From Pseudoxanthomonas sp. CF385 (GTDB taxonomy: Bacteria; Pseudomonadota; Gammaproteobacteria; Xanthomonadales; Xanthomonadaceae), in NCBI RefSeq assembly GCF_900104255.1, contig NZ_FNKZ01000001.1:1580001-1644000 (forward strand): a stretch of DNA of 64,000 nucleotides. Direction: 5' to 3'. This document shows, one piece after another, positions 34,771 to 43,889 of this stretch. Made by a program: the position numbers and the translations under genes. The notes under the pieces were generated by a model that saw only the letters and a list, made by a program, of their open reading frames with translations, was not told the origin of the DNA and did no database searches. Position 1 is the first letter of the stretch, and every line of letters starts with the position of its first letter.

Positions 34771-35319
34771 TCAGGGATCTTCGTTGAGATCCAGCACCAC
34801 CCGCACCAGGCCCGCGCCGTCGGCCTCGCGCACGCGCTTGAAGCCCAGCGACTGGGCGAGCTGCAGCATGGGTTCGTTGCTGTCCAGCACGTCGCCGTAC
34901 AGGCGGTCCAGCTTCTTCGAACGCGCCCACTTGGCCAGCTTGCGCATCAGGTGGCGACCCAGTCCCTGGCCGGCGATGAAGTGGCTGACCAGGATGGCGA
35001 ATTCGGCATCGCGGGTGCGCGCCACCATCGAGGCGCGCGCGACCGCGCCCACCAGTGCCTCGCCCGGCGGAAGCGGTTCGGCGGCGACCAGGGCGAACTC
35101 GGTGTTGGGATCGGGGTGGGTCAGGCGCTGCGCCATATCCGGCGTCAGCTCCTTCAGCGCGTAGAGGAAACGCTGACGTATCTCTTCCGGGCCCAGCAGG
35201 CCGAACGCGCCCTGGATGGGGCCGGCGTCCTCCGGGCGGATCGGGCGGATCAGCAGTTCGCGCCCGCTGGGCAGGCGGAAGTGTTCATGCCAGGGCGGCA
35301 GGCGTTTCGGCGCGGTCAT
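34771..35319 (-). CDS. GNAT family N-acetyltransferase
   Basis: A 182-residue Gcn5-type acetyltransferase. The acetyl-CoA pyrophosphate loop is GQGLGRHLM (motif A), preceded by the beta4 strand FAILVSHFIA. The beginning LLIRPIRPEDAGPIQ and the EEIRQRFLYALKEL segment resemble the acetyltransferase domain of PatZ/Pat-type protein acetylases, here without their large acyl-CoA-synthetase-like part. The substrate is unknown. The ATG was chosen at the family start; the frame is open well upstream without resemblance. Confidence 0.88.
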   Translation of the reverse strand: MTAPKRLPPWHEHFRLPSGRELLIRPIRPEDAGPIQGAFGLLGPEEIRQRFLYALKELTPDMAQRLTHPDPNTEFALVAAEPLPPGEALVGAVARASMVARTRDAEFAILVSHFIAGQGLGRHLMRKLAKWARSKKLDRLYGDVLDSNEPMLQLAQSLGFKRVREADGAGLVRVVLDLNEDP

Positions 35320-35374
35320 GGGCGGATGCTCGCATGAAATCCGGAGGATCGGCGAGGGCCGTCGGGCATGCGGT

Positions 35375-36325
<951 letters not shown>

Positions 36326-36392
36326 GGAGAAGGTCTGTGTCGTCGTGGGGAGGGGCCGATTCTCGCACAGGCCCGTGGAGGCGCCGTGCGCG

Positions 36393-37250
36393 TCAGCTCG
36401 CGGCCCGCAGCCATTCCAGCCGGTGGCTTGCCCCGGCCTCGCCGAGGTGGGTGGCGAGCACGGGGAGGATCGGGGCCAGGGCCGCGTCCAGTTGCCAGGG
36501 CGGATTGATCACCAGCATGCCGCTCCCGTTGAGGCGCAGCGGCGAGTCGTCGGGCCGTACCTGCAGTTCGGCCACGAAGGCGCCCTTGGAGGGCAGTGCC
36601 GCCATCTTGCGGAAGAACGGCAGCAGGCTGCGGCGCTGCTTGATCGGATACCACACGGCATAGGTGGCGGCGGGCCATCGTTCCAGCGCATCGCGCAGGG
36701 CCGCGGTGATGGCGGGATACTCGGCGTCCTGCGCTTCGTACGGCGGGTCGATCAGCACCAGGCCGCGGGCGATCCGCTGGCTGCCCGCGCGCGGCGGCAG
36801 CAGCGCCTTCATCGCGGCGTAGCCATCGCGCGCATGCACCGCGACGCGCTCGTCATGGGCGAACAGGTCCTTCAACGCGCTGGCCTCTTCCGGCTGGAGT
36901 TCGCAGGCCGCCAGCCGGTCCTGCGCGCGCATCGCCTGCGCGACCAGCAACGGCGAGCCCGGGTAGGCCACCAGCGCACCGACCGGGTTGTTGGCTTCCA
37001 CCGCGCGCAGGTACCGCTCGGCCAGCTCGGGCAGGCGGGGCACGCCAGCCAGCTTGAACACGCCCTCGTCGGCCTCGGAGGTCTTGCGGCTTTCCGCGCC
37101 GCCCAGCAGGTAGCGGCCGCGCCCGGCATGGGTGTCCAGCACGAAGAACGGCGCATCCTTGCGCTTCAGCGCATCCACCATCGCCAGCAGGACGAGGTGC
37201 TTGAGGACGTCGGCGTGGTTGCCGGCGTGGAAGGCATGGCGGTAATTCAT
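36393..37250 (-). CDS. rlmJ: 23S rRNA (adenine-2030-N6)-methyltransferase
   Basis: A 285-residue SAM-dependent methyltransferase that modifies A2030 of 23S rRNA. The N-terminus MNYRHAFHAGNHADVLKHLVL is nearly invariant in RlmJ, and the catalytic DPPY motif is seen in LVLIDPPYEAQ. C-terminal MLVINPPWQLD also fits. It diverges from creB with only 25 bases between the start codons and no room for a Shine-Dalgarno sequence of normal placement, so its mRNA may be leaderless. Confidence 0.96.
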   Translation of the reverse strand: MNYRHAFHAGNHADVLKHLVLLAMVDALKRKDAPFFVLDTHAGRGRYLLGGAESRKTSEADEGVFKLAGVPRLPELAERYLRAVEANNPVGALVAYPGSPLLVAQAMRAQDRLAACELQPEEASALKDLFAHDERVAVHARDGYAAMKALLPPRAGSQRIARGLVLIDPPYEAQDAEYPAITAALRDALERWPAATYAVWYPIKQRRSLLPFFRKMAALPSKGAFVAELQVRPDDSPLRLNGSGMLVINPPWQLDAALAPILPVLATHLGEAGASHRLEWLRAAS

Positions 37251-37275
37251 GGCGCGCAGCATATATGCTTGCGCC
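37251..37275. promoter_or_regulatory. Compact divergent rlmJ/creB promoter with palindromic -10
   Basis: The 25-base gap centres on the palindrome AGCATATATGCT. TATATG can serve as a -10 in both directions, followed by 8 bases (to the creB ATG) or 9 bases (to the rlmJ ATG). Transcripts would start at or within a base or two of either ATG, that is, leaderless. The -35 regions would lie inside the opposite coding sequence and are not clear. Confidence 0.5.
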
Positions 37276-37959
37276 ATGCCGCGCGTATTGATTGCCGAAG
37301 ACGAAACCGCCATCGCCGATGCCGTGCTGTACGCGCTGCGCAGCGAGGGCCTGGAGGCCGACCACTGCCTGCTGGGCCGCGAGGTCGCCGCGCGTGTGCG
37401 CGCCGGCGGCGTGGACGTGGTGGTGCTCGATGTCGGCCTGCCCGACATCAGCGGCTTCGACGTGTGCCGCGAGCTGCGCGGGTTCAGCGACGTGCCGGTG
37501 ATCTTCCTCACCGCGCGCAACGACGAGATCGACCGCGTGCTGGGCCTGGAGCTCGGCGCCGACGACTACGTCACCAAGCCGTTCTCCCCGCGCGAACTGG
37601 TGGCCCGCGTGCGGGCGCGCCTGCGCCGCGTGGGCGGCACGGCGACGGTGCCGGCGGGCGAATGGGTCCTGCGCGGCGCCTTCGCGATCGACCGCGAGGG
37701 GCACCGCATCCGCTACCACCAGCAACTGCTCGACCTGACCCGTTACGAATACGCCGTGCTGGATGCGCTGCTGCAGCGGCCCGGCGCCATCCTCAGCCGC
37801 GCGCAGCTGATGGATCGCGGCTGGGACAGCGACGCCGACAGTGCCGACCGCACCGTCGACACGCACGTGAAGACGCTGCGCGCGAAGCTGCGCGCGGCCG
37901 GCGCCGACCCCGACCCGATCCGCACCCACCGCGGCCTGGGTTACGCCGTCGAGGCCTGA
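37276..37959 (+). CDS. creB: Two-component response regulator CreB
   Basis: A 227-residue OmpR/PhoB-type regulator. The receiver domain (1-118) has the acidic pocket in AEDE, phospho-acceptor D52 (VLDVGLPD) and K101 (TKPF). The winged-helix domain (about 130-225) ends with TVDTHVKTLRAKL and IRTHRGLGYAVE. It is followed 3 bases later by the kinase creC and then by creD, the gene order of the Cre/Blr system that answers envelope or cell-wall stress. The ATG is 25 bases from the rlmJ ATG; earlier codons are not credible. Confidence 0.93.
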   Translation: MPRVLIAEDETAIADAVLYALRSEGLEADHCLLGREVAARVRAGGVDVVVLDVGLPDISGFDVCRELRGFSDVPVIFLTARNDEIDRVLGLELGADDYVTKPFSPRELVARVRARLRRVGGTATVPAGEWVLRGAFAIDREGHRIRYHQQLLDLTRYEYAVLDALLQRPGAILSRAQLMDRGWDSDADSADRTVDTHVKTLRAKLRAAGADPDPIRTHRGLGYAVEA

Positions 37960-37962
37960 CCG

Positions 37963-39402
37963 GTGCGGCTCGGGCTGAAGCTGGTCCTGGGTTTCTTCCT
38001 GATCGTCGGCATCGCCGCGTTCTTCGTGATGCGGGTGTTCGTCAACGAAGTGAAGCCCGGTGTGCGCCAGGCGATGGAATCCACCCTGGTGGACGCCGCC
38101 AACCTGCTGGCCGAAGTGGCTGCCGACGATCTGAAAGCCGGACGCATCGCCGATGGGGGCTTCGCGCGCCACGTGGCGCTCGCACAGCAGCGCGATCCGA
38201 AAGCCTGGGTGTGGCGGTTCCAGAAGCGCAGCGTGGACTACCGGGTCACCGTCACCGATGCGAGCGGCGTGGTCGTGTTCGACTCGCAGGGGCGCGACGT
38301 CGGTCGCGACAACTCGCGCTGGAACGACGTCTACCGCACGCTGCGCGGCGAGTACGGCGCGCGCTCCAGCCCGGAAGCGCCGGGCGACACCGCGCACACC
38401 GTCATGCACGTCGCCGCGCCCATCTACGATCCCGGCGACCGCGCCACGCTGCTGGGCGTGCTCACGCTGTCGCAGCCCAACCGCAGCATCGAGCCCTTCA
38501 TCGTCGCCAGCCAGCGCAGCATCCTGTTGCGCGGTGCGTGGCTGATCGGCATCTCCGCGCTCATCGGCGTCCTGATGACCTGGTGGCTGGTGCGCGGCAT
38601 CGGCGGGCTCAACCGCTACGCGCAGGCGGTCAGCGCCGGCGAACCGGTGCCGCCGCCGCGTCCGCGCGCCGACGAGATCGGCGACCTCGGCCGCGCGCTG
38701 GAGACGATGCGGCACAAGCTGGCGGGCAAGGCCTACGTGGAACAGTACGTACAGTCGCTGACGCATGAAATGAAGAGCCCGCTGGCGGCCATCCGTGGCG
38801 CCGCCGAACTGCTGCAGGAGCCGCTGCCGGAAGCGGACCGCCAGCGTTTCGCCCGCAACATCCAGGCGCAGGAGCAGCGGCTCACCGAGACCATCGACAA
38901 ACTGCTGGCCTTGGCCGAGGTCGAGCAGCATGGCTGGCTGCAGCGGCGCGAGCGCGTGGATGCCGCCGCGCTTGCCGATGAGGTCGCGCAGGCCGTCGAC
39001 GACAGGCTGACCCCACGCGGCGTGCACCTGGTGACGGTACCGGTGCAAGGAACTTGGAGCGTGGAAGGCGATGGCTTCCTGCTGAGGCGTGCGCTGGGCA
39101 ACCTGCTGGACAACGCGATCGCTTTTTCGCCGGCCGGCGGCACGGTCGAGCTGGTCGTCGAGGCCGATGCGGACCAGGTGCGCTTCATCGTGCGCGATCG
39201 TGGTCCCGGCGTGCCGGACTACGCGCACGAGCGGGTCTTCGAGCGCTTCTATTCCTTGCCGCGTCCGGACAACGGTCAACGCAGTTCCGGCCTGGGCCTG
39301 CCGTTCGTTCGCGAGGTGATGCGCCTGCACGGCGGTGAAGCCACGCTGCGCAACCGGCCCGAGGGCGGCGCCGAAGCCGTCCTGTCGCTCCCCAAGGTGT
39401 AG
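37963..39402 (+). CDS. creC: Two-component sensor histidine kinase CreC
   Basis: A 479-residue inner-membrane kinase. One membrane segment lies at about 6-26 and a second at about 188-210, enclosing a periplasmic CreC-type sensor domain; a HAMP-like linker follows. The phospho-accepting His is H268 in SLTHEMKSPLAAIRG. The ATPase part has NLLDNAI, RDRGPGVP and SSGLGLPFV. The start is GTG, three bases after the creB stop, because no ATG precedes the first membrane segment. A GTCATCCCGGC hairpin follows the gene. Confidence 0.93.
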   Translation: MRLGLKLVLGFFLIVGIAAFFVMRVFVNEVKPGVRQAMESTLVDAANLLAEVAADDLKAGRIADGGFARHVALAQQRDPKAWVWRFQKRSVDYRVTVTDASGVVVFDSQGRDVGRDNSRWNDVYRTLRGEYGARSSPEAPGDTAHTVMHVAAPIYDPGDRATLLGVLTLSQPNRSIEPFIVASQRSILLRGAWLIGISALIGVLMTWWLVRGIGGLNRYAQAVSAGEPVPPPRPRADEIGDLGRALETMRHKLAGKAYVEQYVQSLTHEMKSPLAAIRGAAELLQEPLPEADRQRFARNIQAQEQRLTETIDKLLALAEVEQHGWLQRRERVDAAALADEVAQAVDDRLTPRGVHLVTVPVQGTWSVEGDGFLLRRALGNLLDNAIAFSPAGGTVELVVEADADQVRFIVRDRGPGVPDYAHERVFERFYSLPRPDNGQRSSGLGLPFVREVMRLHGGEATLRNRPEGGAEAVLSLPKV

Positions 39403-39413
39403 CCGTCCATCGT

Positions 39414-39441
39414 CGTCATCCCGGCTTTCGCCGGGATGACG
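39414..39441. repeat. GTCATCCCGGC-type hairpin between creC and creD
   Basis: CGTCATCCCGGC and GCCGGGATGACG form a perfect 12-bp stem with a TTTC loop. Sequences of this type (GTCATCCCGGCGAAAGCCGGGATGAC) are dispersed in many proteobacterial genomes. It lies just after creC and just before the cre-tag-like site, so it may separate creBC from creD transcription. Confidence 0.7.
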
Positions 39442-39450
39442 GAAGAGCAC

Positions 39451-39466
39451 TTCACACAGTCTTCAA
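39451..39466 (+). promoter_or_regulatory. cre/blr-tag-like CreB site before creD
   Basis: TTCAC, six bases, then TTCAA matches the CreB/BlrA-binding tag TTCAC-N6-TTCAC in nine of ten fixed positions. It lies 67 bases before the creD ATG. creD is the classic CreB target, which supports the call. Confidence 0.65.
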
Positions 39467-39532
39467 ACAGGCCACCTGCCCGTTGCACACGGGCCATGGA
39501 CGATGCACCGCGTATCCAACCGGGGCATCGAC

Positions 39533-40903
39533 ATGAAGTCACTGAAATTGCTGTTGCGTTTCCTCACCATCGGCGGGCTGGTCCTGCTGCTGCTCATTCC
39601 CCTGATGATGATCCGGGGCACCATCCAGGAGCGCGAAGCCTACCGGCACCAGGCCGTCGAGCGCGTCATCCAAGGCACGGCCGGCAAGCAGCGCGTGACC
39701 GGGCCGATCCGCGTCGTGCCATGGACGGAAGTGCGCCGGATCGAGTGGCTGGACGACAAGGGCATCAAGCGCCTCCGTGAAGACAAGACCACGGGCCATC
39801 TGCTGCAGATGCCGAAGACGTTGGAGGTCACCGGCCGCCTGGAACCCGCCGAGCGCGCCGTAGGCCTGTACAAGGTCCGGGTGTACGAATGGCACGCCGA
39901 TCTTGCCGCCACGTTCGAGTCGGCGCTGCCGGGACCGTCGACCACCGGCGCCGAACGCCAGTACGGCACGCCGTATCTCGTGTTCGGCATTTCCGACGTG
40001 CGCGGCGTCGCCGGCACGCCGGAACTGAAGGTCGATGGCGCGGCGCTGCCGCTGAAGTCCGGCACCGGCTATCTCGGTGCACGCCTGGACGGCATCCACG
40101 CCGAGCTGCCCGCCGTCGTCGCGGGTCGGGCAGCGGGCCAGCAAGTGGCAATGAAGCTGCTGCTCAAAGGCACCGAATCGCTGTCGGTCGTGCCGCTGGG
40201 CGACAACAACGACATCCGTGTCAAATCGAACTGGCCGCATCCGAAGTTCGAAGGCTACTCGCCTACCAGCGAGGTCACCGGAGCCGGCTTCAATGCGACG
40301 TGGAAGATCTCGTCGTTGGCCAGCAATGCGCAGAAGCAGCTGCGTGGCGAAGACGGTCAGGACGCGCAGGCCGACCGCATCGTCGACGGCCGCGTGCTCG
40401 CCGCGCCGCTGAACAGCAGCGTAGACGCACTGCACGTCAGCCTGGTCGATCCGATCGACGTCTATACGCAGGCCGACCGGGCCAGCAAGTACGGCATCCT
40501 GTTCGTGGTGCTGACGTTCGTCGGCTTCGCCCTGTTCGAACTGATCAAGCGCTTGCCCATCCACCCCCTGCAGTACCTGCTGGTCGGCCTGGCGCTGGCG
40601 ATCTTCTTCCTGCTGCTGCTCAGCCTTTCCGAACACATCGCCTTCTGGCAAGCCTACCTGGTGTCGGCCGCGGCCTGTATCGGCCTGCAGTTCGTCTACC
40701 TGTCGGGCGTGCTCCAGAGTTGGCTGCGTGCGGCGGGATTCGCCACCATGCTGACGCTGCTGTATGGCGTGCTTTACGGGCTCTTGGTATCGGAGGACAA
40801 CGCGCTGCTGATGGGCTCGCTGCTGCTGTTCGGCATCCTGGCCGTGATCATGTGGGTCACCCGCAAGGTGGACTGGTATGCGCTCGGCACGGAACTGCGC
40901 TGA
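39533..40903 (+). CDS. creD: Cell envelope integrity inner-membrane protein CreD
   Basis: A 456-residue inner-membrane protein of the CreD family. It has an N-terminal membrane segment (about 9-27), a long periplasmic domain, and a cluster of about five helices at the C-terminal end (about 325-445, with LFELIKRLPIHPLQYLLVG and LSEHIAFWQAYL, both typical). CreD is induced by CreBC and affects envelope stability and beta-lactam response in other genera. The ATG is at codon 11 of an open frame, where the membrane segment begins. A cre-tag-like site lies upstream. Confidence 0.93.
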   Translation: MKSLKLLLRFLTIGGLVLLLLIPLMMIRGTIQEREAYRHQAVERVIQGTAGKQRVTGPIRVVPWTEVRRIEWLDDKGIKRLREDKTTGHLLQMPKTLEVTGRLEPAERAVGLYKVRVYEWHADLAATFESALPGPSTTGAERQYGTPYLVFGISDVRGVAGTPELKVDGAALPLKSGTGYLGARLDGIHAELPAVVAGRAAGQQVAMKLLLKGTESLSVVPLGDNNDIRVKSNWPHPKFEGYSPTSEVTGAGFNATWKISSLASNAQKQLRGEDGQDAQADRIVDGRVLAAPLNSSVDALHVSLVDPIDVYTQADRASKYGILFVVLTFVGFALFELIKRLPIHPLQYLLVGLALAIFFLLLLSLSEHIAFWQAYLVSAAACIGLQFVYLSGVLQSWLRAAGFATMLTLLYGVLYGLLVSEDNALLMGSLLLFGILAVIMWVTRKVDWYALGTELR

Positions 40904-40906
40904 GCC

Positions 40907-41470
40907 ATGGCGCGCCGTGCGCGACGCTACCGGGGAAGGACCGCGCTCGCGGTCCTTCTCCTCCTGCTGGCGGTGGGCTGGGCCATGAATCGCGTCCGCA
41001 TCTACCACCGTGCACAGCAGGTGCTGCCGACCGCCATCGAGACGTCGGGCATGCAGCGCTTCGCGATGTCGCCCGGACAGCTGGAGTGCATGCTGCTGGG
41101 CCTGCTGGTGAGGTGCGAGTCGCACGGTGCTGTCGTGCTGGCACTGTCCGATCCCGCGGCCACCGCGATCAAGCGCGACGGACTGGACTACTTCGACGGC
41201 GCCACTCGCTCGCGCGGTGTGCTGTCGTCGCGTGGACCGGCGCGCTACGAAGCCTGGCGACCGTCGCCGCTGCCGGAGACGTGGCGCAAGTGGGACGACG
41301 GATCCGGCCTGTGGCCGGGCGTCATGCACGTGGACGTCGGCCCCGGCATGCGCCGCAGGCTCTCCGCTGCCTGGCAGGAAGGCGCGTACTTCACCCGTGA
41401 TACCCGAGGCGGCGCCTGGCTGGTGGTGCTGCCGAGCGAACGCTTGGTCGTCTACAGCTGGTGGGATTGA
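40907..41470 (+). CDS. Single-pass membrane protein of unknown function
   Basis: A 187-residue protein with a very basic start and one hydrophobic segment (about 12-28), so probably a membrane-anchored periplasmic domain. The soluble part contains two cysteines (LECMLLG and VRCESHG) close together that could pair. No family is recognised. The ATG comes three bases after the creD stop, so it probably shares the creD transcript and may be part of the Cre response (inference). A second unknown membrane protein gene begins two bases after its stop. Confidence 0.75.
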   Translation: MARRARRYRGRTALAVLLLLLAVGWAMNRVRIYHRAQQVLPTAIETSGMQRFAMSPGQLECMLLGLLVRCESHGAVVLALSDPAATAIKRDGLDYFDGATRSRGVLSSRGPARYEAWRPSPLPETWRKWDDGSGLWPGVMHVDVGPGMRRRLSAAWQEGAYFTRDTRGGAWLVVLPSERLVVYSWWD

Positions 41471-41472
41471 GC

Positions 41473-41778
41473 ATGACGTTGTTCCTGGGTTCGATCGTCA
41501 TGTTCTCGCTTCCGTTGGGCGCGCTCGCGCTCGTCGCAGCCGGGGCGGGCTTCTTCTTCCGGGCGGCCCAGCCCCTGATCCTGGCCGCGAGCGCCGTTTG
41601 CGTGGCGTGGGCCTGCGTGGGTTTCATGGAGGCCGGCATGTTCGCGCATGTGCTGATCCTGCCGCTGATCATCGCGTTCGGCCTGGCCGTGTGCGCGAGC
41701 CTGGCGGTGCGCCGATGGATGGAGCACGGCTACCGACAGGACGCCCTGAGGGCGGCCGAGGAGGTGGACCCCGCTTGA
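41473..41778 (+). CDS. Small membrane protein of unknown function
   Basis: A 101-residue protein with three hydrophobic segments (about 4-28, 33-50 and 54-76) and a charged C-terminal tail. No family is recognised. An in-frame GTG four codons earlier would overlap the previous stop; the ATG was preferred because the first membrane segment begins there. It lies at the end of the creD-linked run, so co-expression with it is plausible but unproven. Confidence 0.65.
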   Translation: MTLFLGSIVMFSLPLGALALVAAGAGFFFRAAQPLILAASAVCVAWACVGFMEAGMFAHVLILPLIIAFGLAVCASLAVRRWMEHGYRQDALRAAEEVDPA

Positions 41779-41843
41779 TCGCGACGTCCATGGAGGGGTT
41801 GTCTCGTCTCGCCCCGGCCGATGGCGTGCGCTAGAGTTCAAGG

Positions 41844-42449
41844 ATGACCTCTGCGCACACCATCGGCCTTTTCCGCGGGCCGGAGATCACGCCCTGGCTG
41901 GACGACGTCGCGCGCCTGCGCGTGGCGGTGTTCCGCGACTGGCCTTACCTCTATGAAGGCGACCTCGCCTACGAGCGGGACTACCTCGCGGCGTATGCGG
42001 CCTCGCCGGAAAGCCTGTTCGTGCTGGCGATGGAGGATGGGCAGGTCGTCGGTGCGTCCACCGGCCTGCCGCTGGTCGACGACACCGAGGCTTTCCGCCA
42101 ACCCTTCCTCGACAGCGCCTTCGATCCGGAAGACGTGTTCTATTTCGGCGAATCCGTGCTGCTGCCGGCCTATCGCGGCCGCGGCATCGGCCATGCCTTC
42201 TTCGATCATCGTGAAGCGCATGCGCGTGCGTTGGGCCGCTTCGCCTGGACCGCGTTCTGCGCCGTGGATCGCGCGGACGACGATCCGCGCAGGCCGGCCG
42301 ACCACCGCGGCAACGAGGTGTTCTGGGGCAAGCGTGGCTACGAGCGACACCCCGGCATGACGATGCGCCTGCCCTGGGACGAGATCGGGCACGGCGAGAC
42401 CGATCACGCACTGACGTTCTGGCTGCGCCCGCTGGAGACCGCACGATGA
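41844..42449 (+). CDS. GNAT family N-acetyltransferase, coupled to a nitrilase
   Basis: A 201-residue Gcn5-type acetyltransferase. Motif A is PAYRGRGIGHAFFDHREAHA, with strand beta4 VFYFGESVLL before it. The central insertion around FAWTAFCAVDRADDDPRRP and the C-terminal FWGKRGYERHPGM occur in a subgroup that I cannot assign a substrate. The ATG follows AAGG. The stop overlaps the nitrilase start by four bases (ATGA), so the two are translated together and probably work on the same small molecule (inference). Confidence 0.85.
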   Translation: MTSAHTIGLFRGPEITPWLDDVARLRVAVFRDWPYLYEGDLAYERDYLAAYAASPESLFVLAMEDGQVVGASTGLPLVDDTEAFRQPFLDSAFDPEDVFYFGESVLLPAYRGRGIGHAFFDHREAHARALGRFAWTAFCAVDRADDDPRRPADHRGNEVFWGKRGYERHPGMTMRLPWDEIGHGETDHALTFWLRPLETAR

Positions 42450-43327
42450 AAGTGGCCGTTGCCAAATACCCGATCCAGGCACCGGTGGATTTCGCTGCGT
42501 TCGCGCAACGCCAGGCGGCCGTGCTGGGCGATGCCGTCGCACAGGGTGCCCGCATCGCCGTACTGCCGGAGTACCTGTCGCTTGAATTGGCGGCCACGTT
42601 CGATGCCGCGACGCAGGGCGACCTGCACGCGTCGCTCGCGGCGATCCAGTCGCATCGCGACGCCTGGTTGGCCCTGTACGCGGGGCTGGCGAAGGCGCTG
42701 GACCTGCACATCGTGGCCGGCACGTTCCTGTTGGCGCAGGCGAACGGTCGCTACCGCAACCGCTGCGACGTGTTCACCCCACAGGGCGGGCACCTCTGGC
42801 AGGACAAGCTGCAACTCACCGGATTCGAGAAGGGGCTGAGCGTCATCGACGGCGGCGATGCGCTGACGGTGTTCGACCTGGGCGGCGTGCGCACCGGCGT
42901 GGCCGTCTGCTACGACAGCGAATTCCCCTTGCCCGTGCGCGCGCAGGCCGAGGCCGGTGCGCGCCTGCTGCTGGTGCCCAGCTGCACCGACACCGACGCC
43001 GGTGCCACCCGCGTGCGGGTGGGGTGCCTGGCGCGTGCGCTGGAGAACCGCGTGTTCGTGGCCCAGTCGGTGACGGCAGGCGAGGCGGCCTGGAGTCCGG
43101 CGCTGGACATCAACACCGGCGAGGCCGCGATCTTCGCGCCGATGGATCGGGGTCTGCCCGCAGACGGCGTGGTGGTGCAGACGTCGGGGAACCAGGTCTG
43201 GGCGCTCGCCGATCTCGACCTCGAGGCACTGGAGCGCAGTCGCCACGACGCACAGGTGGCGAACGACCGGGACTGGGCGGGCCAACTGAAGCCCGCGATC
43301 ACGCGTGCCCGGGTGGACAAGCGCTGA
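42446..43327 (+). CDS. Carbon-nitrogen hydrolase (nitrilase superfamily)
   Basis: A 293-residue C-N hydrolase. The Glu-Lys-Cys triad is complete: E42 (LPEYLS), K121 (WQDKLQLT) and C155 (VAVCYDSEFP). This fold cleaves amides, carbamoyl groups or nitriles. The branch with CYDSEFP and paired GNAT is common but I know of no confirmed substrate; omega-amidase or N-carbamoyl-amine-like activity is possible. The ATG overlaps the acetyltransferase stop. It converges on the PAP2 gene with 10 bases between stops. Confidence 0.88.
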   Translation: MKVAVAKYPIQAPVDFAAFAQRQAAVLGDAVAQGARIAVLPEYLSLELAATFDAATQGDLHASLAAIQSHRDAWLALYAGLAKALDLHIVAGTFLLAQANGRYRNRCDVFTPQGGHLWQDKLQLTGFEKGLSVIDGGDALTVFDLGGVRTGVAVCYDSEFPLPVRAQAEAGARLLLVPSCTDTDAGATRVRVGCLARALENRVFVAQSVTAGEAAWSPALDINTGEAAIFAPMDRGLPADGVVVQTSGNQVWALADLDLEALERSRHDAQVANDRDWAGQLKPAITRARVDKR

Positions 43328-43337
43328 CGCGTTCCGA

Positions 43338-43889
43338 TCAACCCAGCAGGCTGACCCCGGGTACCAGCCAGATGGAGAGCGCGGCCAGCGCCGAACCGAT
43401 CACCGTCGCTGCCAGCACGTCGCTGGGGTAGTGCAGGCCAAGCACCACCCGCGAGGCCGCCACGCAACCGGCGAACGGAATCAGCAGCGGTGCCAGGACC
43501 TGGTAGTGCGCCAAGGCGACCAGCGTGAACGCCACCGCATGCAGCGTGTGGCCGGACGGGAAGCTGAATTCGTCCAGCGGCGCGATCCACGCACGGATCC
43601 GCACATCGGAAGCGAACGGGCGTGGACGCCGCGTCCAGCGCTTCAGCAGCTTGTACAGCGTCAGTGCGATGACGCCGGTCGCCGCCAGGTGCGCGGAGGC
43701 GGCCAGGCCGTCCAAGCCGTCGGCGACGATCAGCGCCGCCATCAGCACGTACCAGAACACCCCGTCGCCCAAGCGGCTGACGATGGCGAAGAAGCGGCGC
43801 ACGCCGGTCCATTCGCCCCAGCGGTTGGCTCGCAGGCACCAGCCGGTATCCCGGCCCATGAAGGCATTACGCGGCAGCAGCGGACGCAT
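43338..43889 (-). CDS. PAP2 family membrane phosphatase
   Basis: A 183-residue membrane protein of the type-2 phosphatidic acid phosphatase family. The tripartite motif is intact: KRWTRRPRP (KX6RP), PSGH and SRVVLGLHYPSD (SRX5HX3D). About five hydrophobic segments surround it. Relatives act on phosphatidate, undecaprenyl diphosphate or lipid A. Its ATG lies inside the end of the glycosyltransferase gene (23-base overlap), so the two are coupled and may work on one glycolipid (inference). Confidence 0.9.
   Translation of the reverse strand: MRPLLPRNAFMGRDTGWCLRANRWGEWTGVRRFFAIVSRLGDGVFWYVLMAALIVADGLDGLAASAHLAATGVIALTLYKLLKRWTRRPRPFASDVRIRAWIAPLDEFSFPSGHTLHAVAFTLVALAHYQVLAPLLIPFAGCVAASRVVLGLHYPSDVLAATVIGSALAALSIWLVPGVSLLG

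Noticed and set aside
30948..34787. Very long open frame on the plus strand opposite mfd
   Set aside because: It is opposite a complete, motif-rich Mfd and is Arg/Gln/His/Val-rich without any family pattern, as expected of a high-GC antisense shadow.
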